A DNA stretch of 5,545 bases from Actinomycetes bacterium (GTDB lineage Bacteria; Actinomycetota; Thermoleophilia; Gaiellales; Gaiellaceae): contig JANXXF010000242.1 in NCBI GenBank assembly GCA_025350775.1, forward strand, positions 1-5,545. Direction: 5' to 3'. The position numbers and the translations under genes are program-made. Numbering within the stretch: position 1 is the first letter of the stretch; every line of letters begins with the position of its first letter. The notes beneath the pieces were generated by a model, which did no database searches, was not told the origin of the DNA, and saw nothing but the letters and a program-made list of their open reading frames with translations. Positions 1 through 4,766 of this stretch are shown in pieces.

Positions 1-420
1 CATGTCGCGGATGCCGCCGAGCGCGAAGGGCGCTACGGCCGACAGCGTGTAGCCGAGCCCGAGCATCATCGCCACCACGGAGCCGACGTCGGCGGGCCCG
101 GCGGCGCCGTCGAGGGGGAGCGTCATCAGCAGCGGAAAGACGCCGCCTCCGGCGGCCCCGAAGAGCACGACCCACAGCCAGGCGGCGCCGGGCAGCGCGA
201 CGATCCCCACCGCGCCGAGCAGGCAGAAGGCTGCAAGCCCGACCAGCCAGGCGCGGCGGGAGCCGAAGCGGTCGGCGAAGCGGCTCTTGACGAAGGCGGG
301 CAGCATCGACTGCGCGACCGCCATGCCCACGCCGACCGGGATCGTCAGCGCAACGACCGCTGCCGCGCCCAGAGCGAGCGCGCGGGCGACGCCGATCCCG
401 CAAGCAACCTGCCACGACCC
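1..420 (-). pseudogene. CynX/NimT-like MFS transporter remnant, open at the left edge
   Basis: Reading leftwards, the frame with codons ending at base 1 encodes transmembrane-rich sequence typical of the major facilitator superfamily, CynX/NimT branch (small-anion or drug permeases of the inner membrane). Visible in order: a hydrophobic segment ending in GVGMAVAQSMLPAFVKSRFA, which resembles the TM4 end and following loop of the N-terminal half; RFADRFGSRRAWLV, which resembles the TM8-TM9 loop of the C-terminal half; then hydrophobic segments ending in LLMTLPLDG and GYTLSAVAPFALGG, which fit TM10-TM11. Two halves normally about 150 residues apart are therefore adjacent, which suggests an internal in-frame deletion. 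Upstream of about 420 the frame stays open but encodes low-complexity Arg/Pro/Gly sequence with no MFS N-terminus and no clear start or ribosome-binding site. The remaining C-terminus lies outside the window. The MFS call is fairly sure; pseudogene status is inferred, and a truncated but expressed protein is possible. Confidence 0.6.
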
Positions 421-620
421 TGGCCGAGCTGAGTGTGCGCGTAGATCTCGAGGAAGCGACGGTTTGCCATCGCTGCCGAGGTTGCCGGGCGAGGCACGAT
501 TCCGCATCAGGGCTGGCCCTCGTCCGAACCGGGGCGTGCATGGATCCCGCGGCGGCTTTCCTCCCGACCGGGGCATGGACGCCGCACCCCTCGCGATGGG
601 GCGGCTGTTACGGCTTGCTG

Positions 621-847
621 AGCCTGGATCCTCCGTTTTTCGTGATCGCGGGGCGCTCGTCCGGGCTGTCAGGACGCGTTGGGGCCGTACGGGGCGGGCC
701 GGTGGCCCGTTGCGGAGGCTCCAGCGCGGAGCGCAGCGGCCGGGTGCAGGCCCCACCGCCGCAGGCGGAGGGGACGAAACCCCGCCGGGGAGCGGCCTGG
801 CAGCCTGGACGAGCTGCAACGCCCGCGAAAAACGGTGGATCCAGGCT
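621..847. repeat. 227-bp imperfect inverted-repeat element with internal hairpins
   Basis: The outer 22 bases of each arm (621-642 and 826-847) are reverse complements at 21 of 22 positions; the single mismatch is T632 against T836. Further in, 655-677 and 792-814 pair at 20 of 23 positions. Between these blocks are 12 and 11 unpaired bases. The roughly 115-base interior holds further perfect hairpins: CGGGCC/GGCCCG at 695-709, CCGCC/GGCGG at 756-768 and GGGG/CCCC at 770-783. The whole could fold, as RNA or single-stranded DNA, into a long stem closing a multi-branched head. It encodes no transposase. It could be a non-autonomous mobile element (MITE-like), a repetitive extragenic palindrome cluster, or a structured RNA. 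TGCT occurs one base outside each arm (616-619 and 849-852), a weak candidate target duplication. I do not recognise a known RNA family. Confidence 0.7.
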
Positions 848-854
848 GTGCTCT

Positions 855-874
855 ATCGGGTCGAACTGCCCGAT
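855..874 (-). terminator. possible terminator after the small membrane-protein gene
   Basis: ATCGGG (855-860) and CCCGAT (869-874) form a perfect 6-bp stem with an 8-base loop, about 50 bases past the stop of the leftward gene ending at 924. No T-run follows on the minus strand, so it would be a weak or Rho-assisted terminator, or just an incidental hairpin beside the inverted-repeat block. Confidence 0.3.
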
Positions 875-923
875 CTCGTGCCGTGGTCGCCGCGTGCCGA
901 ACCGCCGACGAGCCGCCCAGCCG

Positions 924-1346
924 CTACGCAGGCAGCACGGGGCAGGCGACGCCCTTGCTGCTCTTGAGCACGACGCAGCTCTGCGCGATCAGCTTGCCGT
1001 TGCCGCGGGCGCGGACGAGGCGCAGGACATCGCTCTCGACCGTGGCGACGTACTGCTTGCCGCCGGTGCCGGCGTCGATCGACACCGTGACGCCGGTCGC
1101 CAGGTACTCGGCCAGCTTCGTGCCCGGCTGGATGAGATCGGCGAGATGCGCGGTGAACGCACCGTTCGCGGTCAGGAAGGCCAGCTCGCCCTTCTCGACC
1201 AGGTTCATCGCATCGATCGTCTGGGTGGCCCGTGCACCGGCGTTCGGGCCTCCCGTCTTCTTCTTCTTCGTCAACTGGGGGACGATGAAGAGGACGACGA
1301 CCATCACCAGCAGGATCGGGAGCATTCGCTTCATGTTTGCTGGCAT
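924..1346 (-). CDS. small membrane-anchored protein with pilin-like domain
   Basis: This encodes 140 residues with no function I can name. Residues 9-25 form one hydrophobic segment (PILLVMVVVLFIV), flanked by K6-R7 and followed by KKKK at 27-30 and a short Gly-rich linker. The rest, about residues 35-140, is a compact soluble domain. Its stretch GELAFLTANGAFTAHLADL resembles the xxYFxxNGxYTxxxxxL pattern of type IV pilin-like and pseudopilin globular domains, but no prepilin peptidase site (G-F-T-L-x-E) is visible. Two cysteines near the end (C124, C135) could form a disulfide if the domain is outside the cell; however, the Lys cluster after the membrane segment would by the positive-inside rule favour a cytoplasmic tail, so topology is unsettled. 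The start at 1346 is preferred because a promoter-like sequence ends 7 bases before it, implying a leaderless mRNA; an internal ATG at 1334 (MKRML) would give 136 residues. It is divergent from the monooxygenase gene. Confidence 0.75.
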   Translation of the reverse strand: MPANMKRMLPILLVMVVVLFIVPQLTKKKKTGGPNAGARATQTIDAMNLVEKGELAFLTANGAFTAHLADLIQPGTKLAEYLATGVTVSIDAGTGGKQYVATVESDVLRLVRARGNGKLIAQSCVVLKSSKGVACPVLPA

Positions 1347-1352
1347 CGGATG

Positions 1353-1381
1353 ACCATAGCCTGCCGGGAGGCGCGTGTCAC
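1353..1381 (-). promoter_or_regulatory. sigma-70-type promoter for the small membrane-protein gene
   Basis: On the minus strand GTGACA (1376-1381) is followed after exactly 17 bases by TATGGT (1353-1358). These match the TTGACA and TATAAT consensus at 5 of 6 and 4 of 6 positions. Transcription would begin at about 1346-1347, on or beside the ATG at 1346. Confidence 0.5.
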
Positions 1382-1393
1382 CTTTCTGCCGTC

Positions 1394-1435
1394 GCCAGCC
1401 CGGATGGCGCGGCCGCCAGCCCGGACGGCGCGGCT
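1394..1435. repeat. two tandem 21-bp repeats, possible operator of the monooxygenase gene
   Basis: Bases 1394-1414 and 1415-1435 are direct copies differing at 2 of 21 positions (T1404/C1425 and C1414/T1435). Each contains an imperfect palindrome of the form GCCAGCCCGGAYGGC. The 21-bp period is two helical turns, so a dimeric regulator bound to both would sit on one face of the DNA. They lie 50-92 bases before the monooxygenase start and just behind the divergent promoter, so they could control either gene. No regulator gene is in the window, and chance repetition in GC-rich DNA remains possible. Confidence 0.45.
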
Positions 1436-1469
1436 GCCGCCGTGGCACACTGCGACCTCGACCACGGCC

Positions 1470-1477
1470 AGAGGGAG
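1470..1477 (+). promoter_or_regulatory. ribosome-binding site that fixes the monooxygenase start
   Basis: AGAGGGAG lies 8 bases before ATG 1486. The reading frame is open further upstream to an ATG at 1375, but that extension (Arg/Gly/Pro-rich, running through the 21-bp repeats) has no such site, so 1486 is the start. Confidence 0.75.
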
Positions 1478-1485
1478 TAGAGCGC

Positions 1486-3087
1486 ATGTCCAGCACGCAG
1501 CAGGATGTCGTCATCGTCGGCGCAGGGTTCTCGGGGATGTACCTGCTGCACCGCCTGCGCGGGCTCGGCTTCTCGGTGCAGGTGTTCGAGGCCGGCCCCG
1601 ACGTCGGCGGCACCTGGTTCTGGAACCGCTACCCGGGCGCGCGCGTCGACGTTCAGAGCATCACCTACTCGTACTCGTTCGACGACGCGCTGCAGCAGGA
1701 GTGGGAGTGGACGGAGCGCTACGCCGCCCAGCCCGAGCTGATGCGCTACATCAACCACGTCGCCGACCGCTTCGACCTGCGCCGCGACATCCAGCTCGCG
1801 ACGCGCGTCACCGCTGCCCACTTTGACGAGGCGGCAAACCGCTGGGAGATCGAGACCGACCGCGGCAGCCACGTCTCGGCCCAGTTCTGCATCATGGCGA
1901 CCGGCTGCCTGTCGGTCTCGCGGCTGCCCGACATCACCGGCCTCGAGAGCTACCAGGGCGATTGGCACCACACCGGCGCCTGGCCCCACGACGGCGTCGA
2001 CTTCACCGGCAAGTCCGTCGGCATCATCGGCACCGGCTCGTCGGCGGTGCAGACGATCACCACAATCGCAGCGCAGGTCGACCAGCTGACGGTCTTCCAA
2101 CGCACCCCCAACTTCAGCGTGCCCGCCTGGAACGGCCACGCCGACCACGAGCTCGCCCAGCAGGTCAAGGAGAGCTACGCGAGCTACCGGCAGCGGGCGC
2201 GCGAGTCGTTCGCCGGCGACATCTTCGACTTCAGCCAGACCCCGGCGATGTCGGTGACCGCCGACGAGCGGGAGGCCGAGTTCGAGCGGCGCTGGGGCCT
2301 CGGCGGCTTCGCGTTCCTCGTCTCCTTCGTCGACCTCGTCACCGACCCCGCGGCCAACGCCGCCGCCGCCGAGTTCGTCCACCGCAAGATCCGTGAGCAG
2401 GTGCAGGACCCCGTCGTCGCCGAGCTGCTGTGCCCGAAGGATCACCCCTTCGGCACCAAACGCCTGTGCGTCGACACCGGCTACTACCAGGTGTACAACC
2501 GCGACAACGTCACGCTCGTCGACGTCAAGAGCGACCCGATCGCCGCGATCACACCGACGGGCCTGCGCCTGGAGTCCGGCACCGCCTACGCCTTCGACTC
2601 GCTCATCCTGGCGACCGGCTTCGACGCGATGACGGGCGCTCTGTTCGCCATTGACATCCGCGGCCGCGACGACGCCTCGCTGCAGGAGCACTGGTCGGCC
2701 GGCCCACGCACGTACCTCGGCCTGCAGGTCTCCGGCTTCCCCAACCTGTTCACGATCACCGGCCCCGGCAGCCCCTCGGTGCTGAGCAACATGATGGTCT
2801 CGATCGAGCAGCACGTCGACTGGGTCACCGACTGCATCGTGTACGTGCGCGACCACGGCCTCGCCACCATCGAAGCCGAGCGGGACGCCGAGGACCGCTG
2901 GGTCGACCACGTCAACGAGGTCGGCGCGGCGACGCTCCTGCCCGAGGCGAACTCGTGGTACATGGGCGCGAACGTCCCCGGCAAGCCGCGCGTGTTCATG
3001 CCGTACGTCGGCGGCGTCGGCGCGTACCGGATCATCTGCGACGAGGTCGTCGCCAAGGGCTACGAGGGCTTCGCTCTGAAGGCGTAG
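1486..3087 (+). CDS. type I Baeyer-Villiger monooxygenase (cyclohexanone monooxygenase-like)
   Basis: The complete 533-residue protein belongs to the FAD- and NADPH-dependent class B flavin monooxygenases, which insert one oxygen of O2 next to a ketone carbonyl to give an ester or lactone; it is soluble and cytoplasmic. Visible motifs in order: FAD Rossmann GAGFSG at 12-17 with E35 as the likely ribose-binding acid; GGTWFWNRYPGARVD at 41-55; the family fingerprint at 156-167 as YQGDWHHTGAWP, with Tyr where Phe is usual; the NADPH Rossmann GTGSSA at 182-187; FQRTPNFSVPA at 204-214; HPFGTKRLCVDTGYY at 320-334, in which R326 matches the catalytic Arg (R327) of Acinetobacter cyclohexanone monooxygenase; ATGFD at 376-380; and SWYMGANVPGKPR at 490-502, with W491 at the place of that enzyme's W492. 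Length is normal and every catalytic motif is intact. It is monocistronic, divergent from the small membrane-protein gene and convergent with the next one. With no alcohol dehydrogenase or lactonase beside it, the substrate cannot be named; cyclic or aliphatic ketones are typical. Confidence 0.95.
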   Translation: MSSTQQDVVIVGAGFSGMYLLHRLRGLGFSVQVFEAGPDVGGTWFWNRYPGARVDVQSITYSYSFDDALQQEWEWTERYAAQPELMRYINHVADRFDLRRDIQLATRVTAAHFDEAANRWEIETDRGSHVSAQFCIMATGCLSVSRLPDITGLESYQGDWHHTGAWPHDGVDFTGKSVGIIGTGSSAVQTITTIAAQVDQLTVFQRTPNFSVPAWNGHADHELAQQVKESYASYRQRARESFAGDIFDFSQTPAMSVTADEREAEFERRWGLGGFAFLVSFVDLVTDPAANAAAAEFVHRKIREQVQDPVVAELLCPKDHPFGTKRLCVDTGYYQVYNRDNVTLVDVKSDPIAAITPTGLRLESGTAYAFDSLILATGFDAMTGALFAIDIRGRDDASLQEHWSAGPRTYLGLQVSGFPNLFTITGPGSPSVLSNMMVSIEQHVDWVTDCIVYVRDHGLATIEAERDAEDRWVDHVNEVGAATLLPEANSWYMGANVPGKPRVFMPYVGGVGAYRIICDEVVAKGYEGFALKA

Positions 3088-3121
3088 GCGCTGTTCGGCT
3101 GAAGGCGTAGGCGCTGTTCGG
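3076..3121 (+). repeat. perfect 23-bp tandem duplication across the monooxygenase stop codon
   Basis: Bases 3076-3098 and 3099-3121 are identical, and a partial third copy of 4 bases (CTGA) follows at 3122-3125. The first copy holds the last codons and TAG stop (3085-3087) of the monooxygenase gene; the second is non-coding. The lack of any mismatch suggests a recent replication-slippage duplication. The protein is unaffected because its stop is in the first copy. Confidence 0.95.
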
Positions 3122-3136
3122 CTGAGCCTGCAGCGC
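3111..3136. terminator. possible bidirectional terminator between convergent genes
   Basis: GCGCTG (3111-3116) pairs with CAGCGC (3131-3136), with a small inner GGC/GCC pairing (3120-3122 with 3126-3128). It sits between the 3' ends of two convergent genes and touches the stop codon of the leftward one. No T-run is present. The duplication supplies a second identical left arm at 3088-3093. Confidence 0.35.
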
Positions 3137-3411
3137 TAGTCGTCGTCCTCGCTGCCGTCGTCGCCGCCGCGGCCGCCGAGCACCGGCTTCGCCAGCTTGC
3201 CACCCTTCGCCGACCTGGCCGGCGCGCCGAGCGTGGGCCGGGCGCGGAGCGCCGGCCTCTTGGTGGCTTTCACCTTTGCCTTGTGTGCCGCCTTCGCCTT
3301 GTCCGTCGACGGTGATGCCGCGGAGGTCACCCCGGCCAGGGCCAGGACGGCCCCGAGCGTGGCGGCCAGGGCGACGGTGGTACGGATCGAGCGCTGCATC
3401 GTGAACTGCAT
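3136..3411 (-). CDS. small secreted Lys/Ala-rich protein with acidic tail
   Basis: This encodes 91 residues of unknown function. The N-terminus is a clear Sec signal peptide: basic residues R7 and R10, a hydrophobic core at about 12-28 (TVALAATLGAVLALAGV), and a signal peptidase I site after TSA (residue 31) or the following Ala. The mature part of about 60 residues has low complexity: a basic Lys/Ala/Arg stretch (KAKAAHKAKVKATKRPALRAR, about 38-58), a Gly/Ala/Lys/Pro linker, and an acidic end, GGDDGSEDDD (82-91). There is no cysteine, sorting motif or lipobox, so it should be released or held by charge on the cell envelope. The start at 3411 is supported by AAAGGGG with 6 bases of spacing; the in-frame ATG five codons later lacks a well-placed site. 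It is convergent with the monooxygenase gene. The opposite strand has an open frame, but without comparable features. Confidence 0.75.
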   Translation of the reverse strand: MQFTMQRSIRTTVALAATLGAVLALAGVTSAASPSTDKAKAAHKAKVKATKRPALRARPTLGAPARSAKGGKLAKPVLGGRGGDDGSEDDD

Positions 3412-3417
3412 CTGGAG

Positions 3418-3424
3418 CCCCTTT
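3418..3424 (-). promoter_or_regulatory. ribosome-binding site of the secreted-protein gene
   Basis: On the minus strand AAAGGGG is followed by 6 bases and then ATG 3411. This selects the first of two closely spaced in-frame ATG codons. Confidence 0.65.
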
Positions 3425-3523
3425 CTAGAAGGCGAACGCGGCGCCCCGGGCGCTGCGGGCCGGGCCGCTGAGCGCAGCGTCGATGACCAGCGCAGAGGCG
3501 GTCTGCTGCGGAGCCGGCGTCAT
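3425..3523 (-). CDS. possible 32-residue small ORF in the leader of the secreted-protein gene
   Basis: The minus-strand frame from ATG 3523 to TAG 3425 encodes 32 residues, beginning MTPAPQQTASALVIDAALSG and ending AFAF. Third codon positions are G or C in 29 of 32 codons, as in the genuine genes here. GGAGGG directly abuts the ATG, which is closer than ideal. The stop lies 13 bases before the start of the secreted-protein gene, and its ribosome-binding site begins immediately after it, so the two could be translationally coupled. The peptide is Ala-rich, has no signal peptide and matches no family I know. In GC-rich DNA a short frame with this bias can occur by chance, so it may simply be an untranslated leader. 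Confidence 0.35.
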   Translation of the reverse strand: MTPAPQQTASALVIDAALSGPARSARGAAFAF

Positions 3524-3565
3524 CCCTCCACCGTACAAACCCGGGCGCGCGTCCAGGTAAGCGCA

Positions 3566-3594
3566 GTTACAAGACTGTGTTAACGGCGCGACAA
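3566..3594 (-). promoter_or_regulatory. candidate promoter for the secreted-protein gene
   Basis: In a locally AT-richer patch, minus-strand TTGTCG (3589-3594) and TGTAAC (3566-3571) are 17 bases apart. Transcription would start near 3559, giving a leader of roughly 150 bases that contains the small ORF at 3425-3523. Confidence 0.35.
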
Positions 3595-3639
3595 GGTTAC
3601 GGCGCCACGCCAGGGGCTGTAGCCGGTGCCGGGTCGCCG

Positions 3640-4599
3640 CTAGACGGTGACGATGTACCGACGCTGCAGCGCGGCCGCGTGCCTGGCGAGGATGGCGTTG
3701 TCGCCCTCCACCCAGGCTTCCCAGAGCGCCGTCATGGTGAGCGCCTTGAACGTGACCGAGCGATCGGTGAGGTAGGCGCCGATCCGCTCGACCTCCTCGG
3801 CATGGGCGACGCAGACGTCGAGGTCGGCCGCGTTCTCGGGCTCCCAGTAGAGGTACAGGAGCGTGCAGGCGTTGGTGCCGTGAGTGTTGCGCAGGCCGAG
3901 GTACTGCTTGAGCAGCTGTGCCGCGTCGACGTAGCGGAACGCGGTCGGCTCGCCGGCGAGCAGCTCGTACAGCTCGACCGCGCCGGGTCCAGCCGCCAGC
4001 TCCCGCGTCCGCGGGGCGTACGAGTCACCGTCGGGACGCTGCTGGAGCGTCGCGAAGTCGGTGGCCGCCGCACGGGTCTTCGCCTTCAGCTGCTCGGTGC
4101 ACCTGGACTCGACGGCGACGACGGCGTTGTCGTTGCGCGACAGCAGGTTGAAGACCGGCCGGCCGCACCCGGCGCCGATCTTGAGCATGGCCCCGAGCTT
4201 CGGCTGCTGCAGGGCGTGGCCGTCGAGCACGAGCGTGCGCCCATCGAGGAAGGGCGCGAAGATGTTCAACGCGAGCGCCGCCGAGGAGTACGCAGAGAGG
4301 AACTTCGGCCGCTTCGCCGCGCTCGCAGACAGCTCGCTACTGACGCCGCCGGCGACCTGGGTGAGTCCCCGCGCCAGCTCGGAGCTGCTGATCGTGGCAA
4401 CAGTGCCGAAACGTGCGAGACGCCGCACCTCGGCGGCGACGAACGGCACCTCCCCGGTTTCACCGTCGGTGAGGAAGCCTCGTGGATCGAGGCCCGGGCG
4501 GGCGGGCTCGTCGGGGAGCGCCGAGAGAATCTCGGCCAGACGAGCCGTAAGGGCCTCCTGAGCACGCTCCTGAAGGGACACTGCAGCTTTACTGACCAT
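3640..4599 (-). CDS. PGN_0703-like putative restriction endonuclease homologue, active site altered
   Basis: The 319-residue protein resembles the PGN_0703-type family of putative PD-(D/E)xK nucleases. Visible: an N-terminal helical region with acidic and Arg residues (1-100); SSAALALNIFAPF at 105-117, like the family's SSQALxxNxFxPL stretch; AVESRCTEQL at 162-171, the position of the ExK strand (commonly AVESKCTEYL, from memory); YVDAAQLLKQYLGLRNT at 223-239; LLYLYWEPEN at 247-256; and an ALWEAW helix at 291-296. Where I expect D...E-x-K the protein has N151, E164 and R166, so DNA cleavage may be lost. No methyltransferase or other defence gene is adjacent, so a restriction role is not supported by context. 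The start at 4599 is chosen because AGGAGAGG lies 6 bases before it; earlier in-frame ATGs (4665, 4656, 4653, 4617) lack a site, and the extra codons have weak GC bias at position three. The family assignment is from remembered motifs and is moderately secure; the gene itself is sure. Confidence 0.8.
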   Translation of the reverse strand: MVSKAAVSLQERAQEALTARLAEILSALPDEPARPGLDPRGFLTDGETGEVPFVAAEVRRLARFGTVATISSSELARGLTQVAGGVSSELSASAAKRPKFLSAYSSAALALNIFAPFLDGRTLVLDGHALQQPKLGAMLKIGAGCGRPVFNLLSRNDNAVVAVESRCTEQLKAKTRAAATDFATLQQRPDGDSYAPRTRELAAGPGAVELYELLAGEPTAFRYVDAAQLLKQYLGLRNTHGTNACTLLYLYWEPENAADLDVCVAHAEEVERIGAYLTDRSVTFKALTMTALWEAWVEGDNAILARHAAALQRRYIVTV

Positions 4600-4605
4600 T
4601 GCCTG

Positions 4606-4613
4606 CCTCTCCT
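4606..4613 (-). promoter_or_regulatory. ribosome-binding site that fixes the nuclease-homologue start
   Basis: Minus-strand AGGAGAGG followed by 6 bases and ATG 4599 is the best Shine-Dalgarno match near this gene and rules in favour of the shorter protein. Confidence 0.7.
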
Positions 4614-4721
4614 GCATGGATGAAACCGATCGGAGGACTGGCTCCACACCCATCATGACACGCATCGGCCGGACCCCGCGGGAGCTACCCGGCCGTAGCG
4701 TACCTCGAGCAGGCCGAACTA

Positions 4722-4744
4722 GCGCCCGCGCAGCACGCGGGCGC
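4722..4744 (-). terminator. hairpin terminator after isocitrate dehydrogenase
   Basis: GCGCCCGCG (4722-4730) and CGCGGGCGC (4736-4744) form a perfect 9-bp all-GC stem with a 5-base loop, 22 bases past the icd stop codon. No real T-run follows on the minus strand, as is common for terminators in high-GC actinobacteria. It separates icd from the next leftward gene. Confidence 0.65.
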
Positions 4745-4766
4745 CGTCACCGCTCGCTGCGGGAAG

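Larger units (their letters stand above)
421..923. other. gene-free region with repeats and hairpins
   Basis: I see no convincing gene here. The open frames on the plus strand read as Arg/Cys/Pro-rich sequence with no domain or start signal and continue into neighbouring genes in the wrong frame. The stretch holds two related copies of a CCGGGGC..ATGGA motif (524-543 and 565-581), a hairpin at 581-605 (CCCC 587-590 with GGGG 598-601 and GCCG 581-584 with CGGC 602-605), the large inverted repeat at 621-847, and a small hairpin at 855-874. Confidence 0.6.

Noticed and set aside
468..470. Minus-strand ATG 470 beginning MANRRFLEIYAHTQLG as a possible true N-terminus of the transporter
   Set aside because: Its frame differs from the MFS frame and hits a stop near 345 after 40-odd codons. 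It would need a frameshift, and the sequence is not recognisably an MFS start.
580..880. RNase P RNA, SRP RNA, tmRNA or a cobalamin/cyclic-di-AMP riboswitch in the structured block
   Set aside because: I looked for their conserved cores (for example the GAGGAAAGUCC box of RNase P) on both strands and found none. GGGAGGAAAGCC near 556-567 on the minus strand is only a superficial resemblance.
1443..1458. sigma-54 promoter starting at TGGCAC before the monooxygenase
   Set aside because: The -24-like TGGCAC is present, but the required TTGC-type -12 element at the right spacing is not.
435..1826. 463-codon plus-strand frame, and overlapping frames at 287-967 and 679-1353
   Set aside because: They run through the transporter remnant, the inverted-repeat block, the small membrane-protein gene and the monooxygenase start in wrong frames. 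They are Arg/Pro-rich with no ribosome-binding site or recognisable domain.
1378..2910. 510-codon open frame antisense to the monooxygenase
   Set aside because: It encodes Val/Ala/Gly/Asp/Arg-rich sequence without domains and mirrors a gene with all catalytic motifs. Long antisense frames are expected in DNA with strong GC3 bias.
3601..3611. GGCG/CGCC hairpin downstream of the nuclease homologue as its terminator
   Set aside because: A 4-bp stem with a 3-base loop is too weak in this base composition to call.
3640..4665. Longer 341-residue version of the nuclease homologue
   Set aside because: The 22 additional codons have poor GC3 bias and no ribosome-binding site, whereas ATG 4599 has AGGAGAGG at ideal spacing.
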